29,269 nt of DNA, taken from positions 1 through 29,269 of the forward strand of contig JAGQLF010000003.1 of the NCBI GenBank assembly GCA_020429545.1, in the 5' to 3' direction. The number at the start of each line of letters is the position of its first letter. Position 1 is the stretch's first letter. Position numbers and translations under genes: made by a program. This document shows positions 15,302 through 23,110 of this stretch, piece by piece. The DNA comes from Candidatus Dojkabacteria bacterium. GTDB taxonomy: Bacteria; Patescibacteriota; Dojkabacteria; J137. Below the pieces are notes generated by a model. It was given only the letters and a program-made list of their open reading frames with translations, searched no databases and was not told where the DNA came from.

Positions 15302-15796
15302 TTACTTTCCTACAATAACCTTGGCAGGTTTTAAAATTCCATCTTTATCTGCATATTTATAAGCAGAAGTAATCACTGCAATTACTTTGCCTGCATTTTT
15401 CTCATCCTCCACAGCTTGAATTGCCTCCATTGTACTGCTATCAAAATCATCACCAACTTTAATTTCAATTGCCTCAATACCTGCATTTCTAACAGTTGCT
15501 TTTAATTTTTCCTGAGCTGTTGTTATTGAAGATTTTGCTCTTTCTAAATCTAGGTCAGAATCATCTATAGCTAATTGCAGATCGTCATTAATTTCTAAAA
15601 TTTCTTGAATTAAACCCATATTTGCCATTGCGCCAAACATTGACTTTTCGCCTTCAATTCGCTTCTTAAAATTTTCAAAATCTGCCATTACTCTTAGTCT
15701 TCTTTCTTTTTCTTCAGTTAATTCTTGTTGTAATTGTTCTAATTCATTATTTTCTTCTTTTTTAATTTCTTCTGATTGTTTTTTATCTTTTGACAT
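15302..15796 (-). CDS. grpE: Nucleotide exchange factor GrpE
   Basis: This 164-residue protein has the GrpE layout: a charged N-terminal coiled coil (about 5-45, KKEENNELEQLQQELTEEKE), the conserved RRLRVMADFENFKKRI segment at the long-helix end, the four-helix part, and a C-terminal beta domain ending in GILKPAKVIVGK, which matches the family's usual R.L.PA.V.V end. It releases ADP from DnaK as a homodimer. Length is slightly short but complete. It is the first gene of the heat-shock block and has its own candidate promoter with an extended -10 about 20 bp upstream. No strong CIRCE was seen before it. Confidence 0.96.
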   Translation of the reverse strand: MSKDKKQSEEIKKEENNELEQLQQELTEEKERRLRVMADFENFKKRIEGEKSMFGAMANMGLIQEILEINDDLQLAIDDSDLDLERAKSSITTAQEKLKATVRNAGIEAIEIKVGDDFDSSTMEAIQAVEDEKNAGKVIAVITSAYKYADKDGILKPAKVIVGK

Positions 15797-15817
15797 TTTT
15801 ATTTTTTAACTAGAAGT

Positions 15818-15826
15818 ATTTTAACA
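15818..15826 (-). promoter_or_regulatory. Candidate extended -10 promoter of grpE
   Basis: On the minus strand TGT directly precedes TAAAAT (15823-15818, five of six to TATAAT), forming an extended -10 of the TGn type; no good -35 is present, which such promoters can tolerate. The predicted leader is only about 10-15 nt. Confidence 0.4.
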
Positions 15827-15835
15827 CGAGAACGG

Positions 15836-15906
15836 TAATGAGTAGTGAGTTATTAGTACTGAGTAACTAGAAATTAGATGAGTAGAAAGTAGAGCTGAGT
15901 ATTTCT
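15836..15906. repeat. Degenerate GAGTA/TAGTACT repeat tract
   Basis: The gap between grpE and the TK-like gene is filled with imperfect copies of GAGTA, TAGTA and AGTACTGAGTA-like words. Similar words recur at 19412-19437, 20591-20626 and 25797-25822. It looks like a decayed dispersed repeat and has no coding signal. Confidence 0.45.
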
Positions 15907-15965
15907 AGAAAATAGTTGTCAGAAATACATGTTTTTAATAATCTGATAAAAGAACAATTCCACAA

Positions 15966-17192
15966 ATGATAGATCAAGAAACAGAAATCAATTTAGATAG
16001 TACAGAATTATTGTGTGCAGAACTATTTACTACTGATTATGAAACAGAGTTTTCCAAACTAGCTGATAGACTTCCAATAGAATATGCTTTAACTGTAAAT
16101 GACTGGATAGAAAATCCTGTTTTCAGTTTATCTAACCCTGTAGCACATGCTGCAACTTATGCTGCTCTTGATCATGCAATAGAATCGGATAATCCTATTC
16201 AGTTAGAGAACGTAATGAAAACATTATTTGCAATGGATGAGCCAAGTGATGAACTTTTAGATAATTTTAAAAAAGGGCATAGAGAAGTTTATCAAAAATT
16301 AGGGAAGCAGATAGCTGCAGAAATTACATCAGGAGAAAGATCTGAATTATTTTTGCATAGCTGCATGTATGGTGGAAAATCATCCTTAGCTACATATATT
16401 ATTATGGAGCTTGAGGCAAAATATGGGTATACAAAAACAGTTTTAATTACAGGAGAACTTGGAGATACAAAAACTAGGCCTAGGTTACTTAGAGAAAAGG
16501 ATGAAGAGAATTCAGAGTATGATTGGGAAGCACATAGAATTTTTTCAGGTGCGGATCCAAACCACCCAAACAATATTGATCAAATAAAGAGAATTATCCA
16601 AGACGAGAAAGGTAAGAGTAATAAACATATATTATATTTTGATGAAGCAACTTTTTCTTCGGTTGAAGTTTTAGAAGAGGTTAAAGAAATTTGTAGAGAA
16701 AATAATATTTTCTTTCTAGGTGCAGGATTGAACGCTGGGTTTTTAGCAAATAAATTACCAGTTATGTCTCACATAGAAGAGGAAATGAAAGAAGAAGATT
16801 TATACGAATGTCATGCATATACTGTTTTTCAAGATTTAACTTTAGGACCTATTGGTACACATACTGCAAGAGCAATAAAATATAAGGGTAAAATTTATCC
16901 AGATGGATTAGCTCTACCTTTGTTAGTAACTAAAGAAAAACCTTATATTATTTATGGAGCGGCAACTGCAGAACACCATGCGACAACAAGTATGACAACT
17001 GAAAAAGATAAACAGATTCTAATGTTACAACATAGGTTGGCTGGAATAACTGTAGAGGAGATCCACAATATACAAAAGCAGGTAAGCAGTGGAGAAACCT
17101 TATCTTGGTATCATAAATTGGTTTTAGAAGTAGTAGACTCACAGACCAAATTACAAAAGTTTCTTGAACTTGATGCTCAAGAAGCTGCTTAA
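15966..17192 (+). CDS. Divergent thymidine-kinase-like P-loop protein with N-terminal extension
   Basis: This 408-residue soluble protein has an unknown helical N-terminal part (1-125) followed by a domain resembling type II thymidine kinases. Seen: P-loop SCMYGGKSS (132-140; TK consensus GPMFSGKST), Walker B ILYFDEATF (222-230; TK has IDEGQFF or IDEAQFF), then ICRENNIFFLGAGLNAGF (242-259) and a segment to ECH (281-283) that track the TK order. Differences: the first P-loop Gly is Ser, and the CxxC zinc pairs of TK are reduced to one Cys. The lasso region may be GPIGTHTARAIKY. Neighbouring dcd, thyA and folA support a nucleotide role, but the substrate may differ from thymidine. It is a single plus-strand gene starting at ATG 15966. 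Confidence 0.6.
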   Translation: MIDQETEINLDSTELLCAELFTTDYETEFSKLADRLPIEYALTVNDWIENPVFSLSNPVAHAATYAALDHAIESDNPIQLENVMKTLFAMDEPSDELLDNFKKGHREVYQKLGKQIAAEITSGERSELFLHSCMYGGKSSLATYIIMELEAKYGYTKTVLITGELGDTKTRPRLLREKDEENSEYDWEAHRIFSGADPNHPNNIDQIKRIIQDEKGKSNKHILYFDEATFSSVEVLEEVKEICRENNIFFLGAGLNAGFLANKLPVMSHIEEEMKEEDLYECHAYTVFQDLTLGPIGTHTARAIKYKGKIYPDGLALPLLVTKEKPYIIYGAATAEHHATTSMTTEKDKQILMLQHRLAGITVEEIHNIQKQVSSGETLSWYHKLVLEVVDSQTKLQKFLELDAQEAA

Positions 17193-17296
17193 TTTTTGAT
17201 TCTTACCACCACTACGCTATAATCCCGCAGTTATATACATTAATTGCTTAATCAACCTGACTCCTGTAACTCTTTCAAGCGTAATTTTGAATTCAA

Positions 17297-17857
17297 TTAT
17301 TCTTTCGAATCGGTTTCAACATCCTTAAAAACCCTACTTCCAACAGTATTCATTTGCCCTTGATATTTACTTTTCTTACCTGGAGCACCATATGGAACTT
17401 CTGCCCTAAATCCCATCCTTCCAAACACAAATTGGCAAATTCGTCTTCCTGCTTCTAGCTTAATTGGTAGTGAATTTGCGTTGTAAAGCTCTAGCGTAAT
17501 CTTTCCTTTAAATCCAGGATCAACCCAACCAGCATTTTGAATAAACAATCCCATTCTTCCAATTGAGCTTCTGCCCTCTACAAAAGCTATTAAATTCTCG
17601 GGAAGCTCAATATATTCCATTGTTGTCCCAAGCAAAAATGAATGGGGAGGAATTGTTATAGATTTTGTTTTTATCTCTCTATATTTTATTTCTTCCCCTA
17701 AACTAATACTTTCCATATGTGCATCATCCACAACTAGAAAATGATCGCCAAGTCTACAATCAATAGAAGCTGGTTGAATAGATTCATCTGTAAGAGGTCT
17801 ACAAACTAAATCTCCAGATAAAAGTAATTTTTTTATTTCACCATCAGATAAGATCAT
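17297..17857 (-). CDS. dcd: dCTP deaminase
   Basis: This 186-residue protein matches the dUTPase/dCTP-deaminase fold family: QPASIDCRLGDHF (29-40), the phosphate-binding GRSSIGRMGL (96-104, with Ser98 and Arg101), and GWVDPGFKGKITLEL (110-124) carrying the catalytic Glu123 of dCTP deaminases. It makes dUTP from dCTP (some members go on to dUMP), feeding thymidylate synthase. I cannot tell mono- from bifunctional enzymes by eye. Its ATG overlaps the stop of the 203-residue gene upstream as ATGA, so the two are translationally coupled. thyA lies just beyond on the other strand, consistent with a dTMP pathway cluster. Confidence 0.95.
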   Translation of the reverse strand: MILSDGEIKKLLLSGDLVCRPLTDESIQPASIDCRLGDHFLVVDDAHMESISLGEEIKYREIKTKSITIPPHSFLLGTTMEYIELPENLIAFVEGRSSIGRMGLFIQNAGWVDPGFKGKITLELYNANSLPIKLEAGRRICQFVFGRMGFRAEVPYGAPGKKSKYQGQMNTVGSRVFKDVETDSKE

Positions 17858-18465
17858 AAATTATTTGGTTTTAGGTAAGGTTCTAATAAATTTTCAACTG
17901 ACCTCAGAATATTGATTAGCTTGTTAATGTTCTCTACTGTTGTTTCTTTTTTCTTTATATATATTGGATCAAACCTTTTTACATTTACAATCACACATCC
18001 TTGATCTTTTTGATATTCATATCCAATCAGTGTTCTTTGTCCAAGATTATCCTCACCTAATGAAAGAGCAACTTGTGCTGGAATGTTATCTGGCATTGCT
18101 TTTTCAAAAAAAAGTATATTTTCTGGTTCATCTTGAAAAGCTGGAAGCCTAAATCCATTTTCTTCAAGATTATCAGCAATTGTATCAATTACCTCTGGTA
18201 CTACTTTATGAACACCAGAAATTTTTATTCTAGCTGTTGGCGTGATTGCTAAAATAGTCGATGTTGCTTCTTGATCAATTGCTAATTTCATTTTTTCTAC
18301 AGCATCATACATTTTAGGATCGATTTCTTGTAATTCCATTTCAAGAACAGTATGTTCGGATATTTGAAACTCTTGAGTACCATTAAATTCTAAAGTATCA
18401 AGAACAATCGTTTTATATATATCTTCTGCACTAGAATATTTTGGTTCTGGATCTGAATCAGACAT
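17854..18465 (-). CDS. Unknown 203-residue soluble protein coupled to dcd
   Basis: This acidic protein, starting MSDSDPEPKYSSAEDIY, has no membrane segment or signal peptide. The central region (about 40-160) alternates strands and helices, with a long C-terminal helix rich in Asn and Leu (VENINKLINILRSVENLL). I recognise no family or active-site motif. The stop overlaps the dcd start (ATGA), and thyA starts divergently 116 bp away, so it is the first gene of a two-gene minus-strand operon. The context hints at nucleotide metabolism or its control, which is inference only. Confidence 0.6.
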   Translation of the reverse strand: MSDSDPEPKYSSAEDIYKTIVLDTLEFNGTQEFQISEHTVLEMELQEIDPKMYDAVEKMKLAIDQEATSTILAITPTARIKISGVHKVVPEVIDTIADNLEENGFRLPAFQDEPENILFFEKAMPDNIPAQVALSLGEDNLGQRTLIGYEYQKDQGCVIVNVKRFDPIYIKKKETTVENINKLINILRSVENLLEPYLKPNNL

Positions 18466-18581
18466 AGAAGTTTTTTAATCTTAAAAATTCTACCATGCAA
18501 CTTTGTACACACAAAAAACAAAATTTGTGCATTGAAAATTTTCCTTAAACAGGAGATAGTTTAGAAGTTAAATCAAAATTT

Positions 18582-19412
18582 ATGCACGATGAAACTTACT
18601 TAGAACAACTTAAGTTTGTTCTAGATAACGGAATAAAAAGAGGAAATAGAACAGGTGTTGATACAATCGGAGTGTTTGGATTACAAGCAAGGTATGATCT
18701 AAGAAATGGATTTCCGGCAATTACGACAAAAAAACTTTTTTTTAAATCGCTAAAAGCAGAATTACTTTGGTTTTTAGAAGGAAGTAACAACTATAAAAGA
18801 CTAAATGAACTTGGATCAAAAATTTGGGACGCTAATGCAGAAGCAGACTATTGGAAACCTAAGGCTAAGTTCGATGGAGATGTTGGAAGAGTATATGGAG
18901 TGCAGTGGAGAAGCTGGAGAGCACCTGATGGATCTGAAATAGATCAAATAAAAAATGCAATTGAACGAATTAAAACAAAACCCACTGATAGAAGAATTAT
19001 TGTTAGTGCATGGAATCCTGGAGAGATTGATGAAATGGCACTACCTCCTTGTCACATTATGTTTCAATTTTATGTTGAAGAAAATAAATATTTATCTTTA
19101 CAAATGTATCAGCGGAGTGCAGACATGTTTTTAGGAGTTCCTTTTAATATTGCTTCTTATTCACTTTTACTTGCAATGATTGCTCAAGTAACTGGCTTAG
19201 AGCCAAAAGAATTTATACACGTTATTGGAGATGCACATATATATGAGAATCATATTGATCAAGTTCAAGAACAATTATCAAGAAAACCATATAATCCACC
19301 GGAATTATGGTTAAATCCAGAAATAATGGATATAGATAAATTTAGTATGAAAGATATTAAGCTCAAAGAATACGACTATCATCCATCTATAAAAGCTGAT
19401 ATGGCGGTATAG
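18582..19412 (+). CDS. thyA: Thymidylate synthase
   Basis: This 276-residue ThyA-type enzyme is complete: GNRTGVDTIGVFG (21-33), the DRRIIVSAWNP segment whose Arg pair (137-138) binds phosphate, the catalytic Cys157 in ALPPCHIMFQFYV, and the QRSADMFLGVPFNIASY block (177-193). It methylates dUMP to dTMP using methylene-tetrahydrofolate and releases dihydrofolate, which the DHFR gene 150 bp downstream on the same strand would reduce. Length is close to that of E. coli ThyA. The start is ATG 18582; a purine-rich AGGAGA lies about 26 bp upstream, too far for a normal ribosome binding site. Confidence 0.98.
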   Translation: MHDETYLEQLKFVLDNGIKRGNRTGVDTIGVFGLQARYDLRNGFPAITTKKLFFKSLKAELLWFLEGSNNYKRLNELGSKIWDANAEADYWKPKAKFDGDVGRVYGVQWRSWRAPDGSEIDQIKNAIERIKTKPTDRRIIVSAWNPGEIDEMALPPCHIMFQFYVEENKYLSLQMYQRSADMFLGVPFNIASYSLLLAMIAQVTGLEPKEFIHVIGDAHIYENHIDQVQEQLSRKPYNPPELWLNPEIMDIDKFSMKDIKLKEYDYHPSIKADMAV

Positions 19413-19440
19413 AAGAGTAGAAAGTAGTGAAACTATAGTG

Positions 19441-19491
19441 CTCCCTCCTTGAGGAGGGTGGATTTCTGCGAAGCTGAAAGACGGGAGGTGT
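19441..19491. repeat. GC-rich palindromic repeat between thyA and folA
   Basis: CCCTCC-TTGA-GGAGGG (19443-19458) is a perfect hairpin, followed by TTTC...GAAA pairing and a GGGAGGTG (19483-19490) that can pair with the CTCCCTCC at the left edge. It differs sharply in composition from the flanks and is best explained as a dispersed intergenic repeat. It may also affect thyA-folA read-through. Confidence 0.6.
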
Positions 19492-19562
19492 AATATTATA
19501 ATAATTTATAGTAAGAGTTTTAGAGCAGTATTCTGACATTCATATTATTTTATAAAACAAAT

Positions 19563-20057
19563 ATGATAAACATAATTTGCGCTTACACAGAAAAGAACAG
19601 AGTAATTGGAAATAACCAGGAACTACCATGGTCAATACCTGAAGATTTAAAAAGATTTAGAAAAATTACTTCTGGACATCCAGTTATTATGGGTAGAAAA
19701 AGTTATGAAGCTGTTGGCAAAGCCCTACCAGACAGAACAAATTTTGTTCTAACTAAACAACCTGATTATAAGTTAGAAGACGCTGAAGTTGTTGGTTCGC
19801 TAGAGGAAGCTATTGTTGAGGCAATTGAGATTGATGATGAAATTTTTATTATTGGTGGAGGTGCTGTATTTGAGCAAGCATTAAAAGGCAATTTAGTTAA
19901 TAAAATGTATTTAACTATTGTTAAGGGTGAGTACGATGGAGATGCTTTCTTTCCAGAATTTGATGAATCTAATTGGAAAGTGGAAGATGAAACTGATTGG
20001 ATGAAAAGTGAGAAGAGTGGGGTTGAGTTTAAGTATAAGACTTTGATGAGAAAATAA
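19563..20057 (+). CDS. folA: Dihydrofolate reductase
   Basis: This 164-residue DHFR is complete: start MINIICAYTEKNRVIGNN, LPWSIPEDLKRFRK with Trp23 and the catalytic acid Asp28, GHPVIMGRKSYEA (38-50) for the NADPH site, and FIIGGGAVFEQAL near 95-107. It reduces dihydrofolate, the product of ThyA, to tetrahydrofolate in the cytoplasm. The gene follows thyA on the same strand, with a palindromic repeat in the 150-bp gap. A long array of repeats follows the stop. Length is normal for bacterial DHFR. The ATG has only AT-rich sequence upstream, without a Shine-Dalgarno motif. Confidence 0.97.
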   Translation: MINIICAYTEKNRVIGNNQELPWSIPEDLKRFRKITSGHPVIMGRKSYEAVGKALPDRTNFVLTKQPDYKLEDAEVVGSLEEAIVEAIEIDDEIFIIGGGAVFEQALKGNLVNKMYLTIVKGEYDGDAFFPEFDESNWKVEDETDWMKSEKSGVEFKYKTLMRK

Positions 20058-20066
20058 CCCTTTGGC

Positions 20067-20238
20067 GTTTTGCGAGGAGCAAAGCGACGAAGCAATCTCG
20101 TTTAACTGTCAGTTAATGGTTCGACAGGCTCACCATGACATTATTAGGATTATCTAGCGGGACTACCACCTGCCCGCAATGCTAGGCATAGCTTTGCAGG
20201 CGGGCGTCGTTCGCTTAGCTCACTCCTCGCAGATTGCC
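20067..20238. repeat. Cluster of dispersed palindromic repeats
   Basis: Between folA and the cyclo-ligase gene lie three palindromic units: GCGAGGAG at 20072-20079 with an inverted copy CTCCTCGC at 20223-20230, ATGGT/ACCAT (20116-20120 and 20132-20136) around TCGACAGGCTC, and GCCCGC/GCGGGC (20172-20177 and 20200-20205) enclosing a smaller GCTA/TAGC pairing. All are much more GC-rich than the genes. The two genes converge here, so some units may double as terminators. Confidence 0.7.
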
Positions 20239-20244
20239 ACTTAT

Positions 20245-20715
20245 TTAAACTATAATAACCTCATCCATTAAAATATCATGTTCTTCAACCGGTAGATCTT
20301 TCAGAATCTGTTCTTTAAAGCACAATCCAATTTTTCTTTTTACTTTATGCTTAGCAAAAAATCTATCGTACCATCCACCACCTCTACCTAATCTTTTACC
20401 GTCCTTTGTAAAAGCTAATCCTGGAACAATAGCAATCATATTTTCATAATTTGGAGCAGGGTTTACTTGATTGAGTGGTTTTACATCCAACGCTTCTTTA
20501 TCTGGAGCAAAAACTTGAATATTATTTTTGATACAGTAGTCAATGATTTCTTTTGTCGGAACTTCATTTTTTAGAGATTTATAGATAAAGATTTGAGTAT
20601 TGAGTACTTTGTACTTAGTAATGAGAGCATTTATTGCATTAGTTGAATTATAATCAGATTCAGGTTTTATATTTCTGTACTTAGCTCTTAAGCTAGACTT
20701 TATAGATTTTTTCAA
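20245..20715 (-). CDS. 5-formyltetrahydrofolate cyclo-ligase (MTHFS)
   Basis: This 156-residue protein carries the hallmark MTHFS motif VPGLAFTKDGKRLGRGGGW followed by YDRFF, and a short N-terminal helix with KSSLRAKYRNI as in the family. It converts 5-formyl-THF to methenyl-THF with ATP, returning folate to the one-carbon pool used by ThyA. The start is TTG (20715), and the family N-terminus fits this start; no in-frame ATG lies nearby. It overlaps the preceding 193-residue gene by 23 bp and is the last gene of a three-gene overlapping operon. It is shorter than many homologues (about 180-200), with a shortened middle. Part of its linker matches an intergenic repeat motif. Confidence 0.9.
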   Translation of the reverse strand: MKKSIKSSLRAKYRNIKPESDYNSTNAINALITKYKVLNTQIFIYKSLKNEVPTKEIIDYCIKNNIQVFAPDKEALDVKPLNQVNPAPNYENMIAIVPGLAFTKDGKRLGRGGGWYDRFFAKHKVKRKIGLCFKEQILKDLPVEEHDILMDEVIIV

Positions 20716-21274
20716 ATTTGGGTAAAACGCATATTACATATAATGTTACTTTATTAGGTGAATGATTAAAAGGTACAATGCTAAGATCAGGATTAGTAAA
20801 ATCTTCACGTATAAAGTTCAGAATCTGAATAATTATTTGATTGGTTATATTAGAAATCTTTTCTTGACTAAATAGGCCATTACTGTAATTAACTGTTACA
20901 GGTAGAAACATAAAATCTGCAAGATTTGCTATGCTGTCGCATAATTCATTAAAGTGTGAAGGTACAGACTTTATTTGTGGTATATAGTCTCCATGAATAG
21001 GGTAACCTACTTTCACTTGAAGTGGACATTCAAGTCTATTTAAGATTGATATAAACTTTCCTAGAAAGCCATTGGGTAAATTATGCAAGTCAATTTTTGG
21101 AGAGTTATTTATTGAGGCAAGACCTGAGTCAATATCGATTTCCACTCCTCTATGAGTCAGCTCGTTTGGGAGATCTTCTTCAAGCCAATCAGCTAAGCTT
21201 CCTAAACAAATATGTAGTTGGTCTTCAGCAGAAAAATTATCATTTTGTAAATCTCCATTATTTTCGTTAATCAT
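20693..21274 (-). CDS. Unknown 193-residue soluble protein (folate operon)
   Basis: This soluble protein starts at ATG 21274 and begins acidic (MINENNGDLQNDNFSAEDQ). The rest alternates strands and helices with no motif I recognise; a hydrophobic stretch at about 160-185 ends VTLYVICVLPKFEKIYKV. Its start overlaps the stop of the 175-residue gene as ATGA, and its end overlaps the cyclo-ligase gene by 23 bp, so all three are likely translated from one message. Family unknown; the tight packing argues that it is a real gene. Confidence 0.6.
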   Translation of the reverse strand: MINENNGDLQNDNFSAEDQLHICLGSLADWLEEDLPNELTHRGVEIDIDSGLASINNSPKIDLHNLPNGFLGKFISILNRLECPLQVKVGYPIHGDYIPQIKSVPSHFNELCDSIANLADFMFLPVTVNYSNGLFSQEKISNITNQIIIQILNFIREDFTNPDLSIVPFNHSPNKVTLYVICVLPKFEKIYKV

Positions 21275-21798
21275 GTATTATTCTGATTTCTATAAATAAA
21301 AAAATGTAAGATATATTTACTAGAATCGCTGTAGAAGTTGATATTAGGATAACCATTAGATTCGACAGTTTGCTTTACCTTCTCCATTACCAATAGAGAG
21401 CTAACACCAATATTTAGAATTAGAGGAGATAACTCAATAGACCCGATAATCGTATCAATGTATCTGTCAGGAGGATTAACTCTGCCTGGCAAAATTCCTC
21501 CAAAATCAAAATAATTATTTGCTATCCCATTTAAGTCAATAGATCTCATTGTCTTTGCGGCAGAAAAGGCTATACCAATATCAACCTTCATTTTAGTTGG
21601 ATAGTTACTGTCAATAGATGGAAATTCATTTGCCAAGATATAAGTTAATTTAAAAAGTTCAGGGATTTCAGAACTATGCTCCAATTTTTGCTGTAGATTT
21701 AAAAAGTTCAGCGTCATAGCAATGTTTTCGACTAATGTTTGTGGAGGTACATTTTTCCCTGTTTCACTGTTTTCAAAATTCGCTCCGTCATCACTCAT
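21271..21798 (-). CDS. Unknown 175-residue soluble protein (folate operon, first gene)
   Basis: The protein starts at ATG 21798 with an acidic segment (MSDDGANFENSETGKN), then a helical part (about 20-60) and a beta-rich C-terminal half with the segment FGGILPGRVNPPDRYIDTI. No membrane segment or catalytic motif is seen. Its pattern of a disordered acidic start followed by a mixed helix-strand core resembles the neighbouring 193- and 203-residue unknowns, but I see no clear residue-level similarity. It leads the operon that ends with the cyclo-ligase and is divergent from ackA with only 33 bp between the starts, so the two promoters must overlap the opposing gene starts. Confidence 0.6.
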   Translation of the reverse strand: MSDDGANFENSETGKNVPPQTLVENIAMTLNFLNLQQKLEHSSEIPELFKLTYILANEFPSIDSNYPTKMKVDIGIAFSAAKTMRSIDLNGIANNYFDFGGILPGRVNPPDRYIDTIIGSIELSPLILNIGVSSLLVMEKVKQTVESNGYPNINFYSDSSKYILHFFIYRNQNNT

Positions 21799-21831
21799 AT
21801 GCTAAGCTATAGTTAGTTTAAATATTTCCGC

Positions 21832-22995
21832 ATGATTATAACCATCAATTCAGGATCTTCAAGTATAAAAATCCAAATTTTTGAAGGTGAAAGCTCCATA
21901 GCTTCTTTTCATTTTAAAAACTACTCTGAAGGTAACTACAAGCTAGAGGCAGAATTAAATAACCAAAGTGTTGATCAAGAGATTACTGAGAATGATTATT
22001 CTAATTCAGTTCAGTTCTTTTTTAATTTGATTGCTGAGCAAATGCAAATTACACCAGATAAAATCGAAAAAATCATTCATAGAATTGTGCATGGTGGAGA
22101 AAGATTTGATAAGCCAACTCAACTTACAACGGAAACTATTTCAGAAATTGAAACCTTTAATGACTATGCTCCTTTACATAATCCAAAGGCACTTGAGATT
22201 GTAAAAAAGATCGCTTTACTTTATCCAAACATAAAACAATTTGGTGTTTTTGATACATCATTTCACTTAACAATGCCAAAGGAGAATTTTTTATATGGAC
22301 TTCCTTACGGATACTACGAAAATATTAAGGTTAGAAAATTTGGTTTTCATGGGATTTCTTATCAGTTTATAAAAAATAGATTAGCTGAAAATAATTATTC
22401 TAGAGTCATTGTATGTCACTTAGGTTCTGGTTCAAGTATTTGTGCTATTAAAGATGGTGCTAGTATTGCAACAAGTTTTGGATTTTCGCCTGAAGAGAAT
22501 TTAATAATGGCAACTAGGTCAGGCGAAATCGATTATAGTGCAGTAATGTTTATAAAAAAGAAATTGGGGTTGAACGATGATGATATATCTAGACTTTTAA
22601 ATAATGAAAGTGGTTTACTAGGTATTTCTGGATATACAAATAATATGAAACAGTTGCTACAAGATTATGCAACAAATGAAAGAGCAAAACTTGCGATTGA
22701 TATGTATATAAATAAAATTGTTGAGTTCATTGCAAATTTTTTTGTGATGCTTGGTGGAGTTGATGCAATTGTATTTACAGGTGGAGTTGGAAGTGGTTCC
22801 GATATAATTAGAAAAATGATTTTAGCAAAACTTGTACCACTTGGAATAAGATACGATGAATCTAAAAATGCTGGTCAAATAGACGTTCCAGACTTTTTAG
22901 ATATTTCACTTGAAGGAACAAAAGTGTTGGTAATTAAAACAAACGAAGAATTACAGATGATAAGAAGCTGTGCGGTATTAGCAATGGGCTCCTAA
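21832..22995 (+). CDS. ackA: Acetate kinase
   Basis: This 387-residue AckA has the start MIITINSGSSSIKIQIF, HRIVHGGERF (Arg84), FDTSFH (Asp141), FGFHGISY (His173), CHLGSGSS (His196), MATRSGEID (Arg229) and the late IKTNEELQMI Glu motif. These correspond to the catalytic Arg, Asp, His and Glu residues known from acetate kinases. Departures from the usual sequence: FHGTSH reads FHGISY (Thr to Ile, His to Tyr at 177), and the loop FTGGIGENS reads FTGGVGSGS. It makes ATP and acetate from acetyl phosphate. No pta gene is adjacent. It is a single gene, divergent from the folate operon. Confidence 0.95.
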   Translation: MIITINSGSSSIKIQIFEGESSIASFHFKNYSEGNYKLEAELNNQSVDQEITENDYSNSVQFFFNLIAEQMQITPDKIEKIIHRIVHGGERFDKPTQLTTETISEIETFNDYAPLHNPKALEIVKKIALLYPNIKQFGVFDTSFHLTMPKENFLYGLPYGYYENIKVRKFGFHGISYQFIKNRLAENNYSRVIVCHLGSGSSICAIKDGASIATSFGFSPEENLIMATRSGEIDYSAVMFIKKKLGLNDDDISRLLNNESGLLGISGYTNNMKQLLQDYATNERAKLAIDMYINKIVEFIANFFVMLGGVDAIVFTGGVGSGSDIIRKMILAKLVPLGIRYDESKNAGQIDVPDFLDISLEGTKVLVIKTNEELQMIRSCAVLAMGS

Positions 22996-23083
22996 CCTAT
23001 AGAAAAATATTTTTATAACCACAAAGCACATAGCCCACTCCTGATTTGTATCAAATGACAGTTCAAGATTAATAGTTTTGTTA

Positions 23084-23089
23084 TATAAT
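23084..23089 (+). promoter_or_regulatory. -10 box of the RND exporter gene
   Basis: A perfect TATAAT sits 21 bp before the ATG at 23111, giving a short leader of about 15 nt. The region 16-18 bp upstream has no good -35; an ATGACA (23055-23060) is too far away for the same promoter. Confidence 0.45.
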
Positions 23090-23110
23090 AGTCTTGTGTT
23101 TATATAGAGA

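Noticed and set aside
15832..15860. Possible CIRCE upstream of grpE (TTAACACGA-like)
   Set aside because: The left arm matches poorly and the right arm does not match at the required spacing.
17209..17220. TATAAT-like CTATAAT after the TK-like gene
   Set aside because: No -35 lies upstream and no plus-strand gene follows within reach.
20116..20136. GGTTCGAC resembling a tRNA T-loop
   Set aside because: No cloverleaf can be built around it. It fits a short palindrome ATGGT/ACCAT in a repeat cluster.
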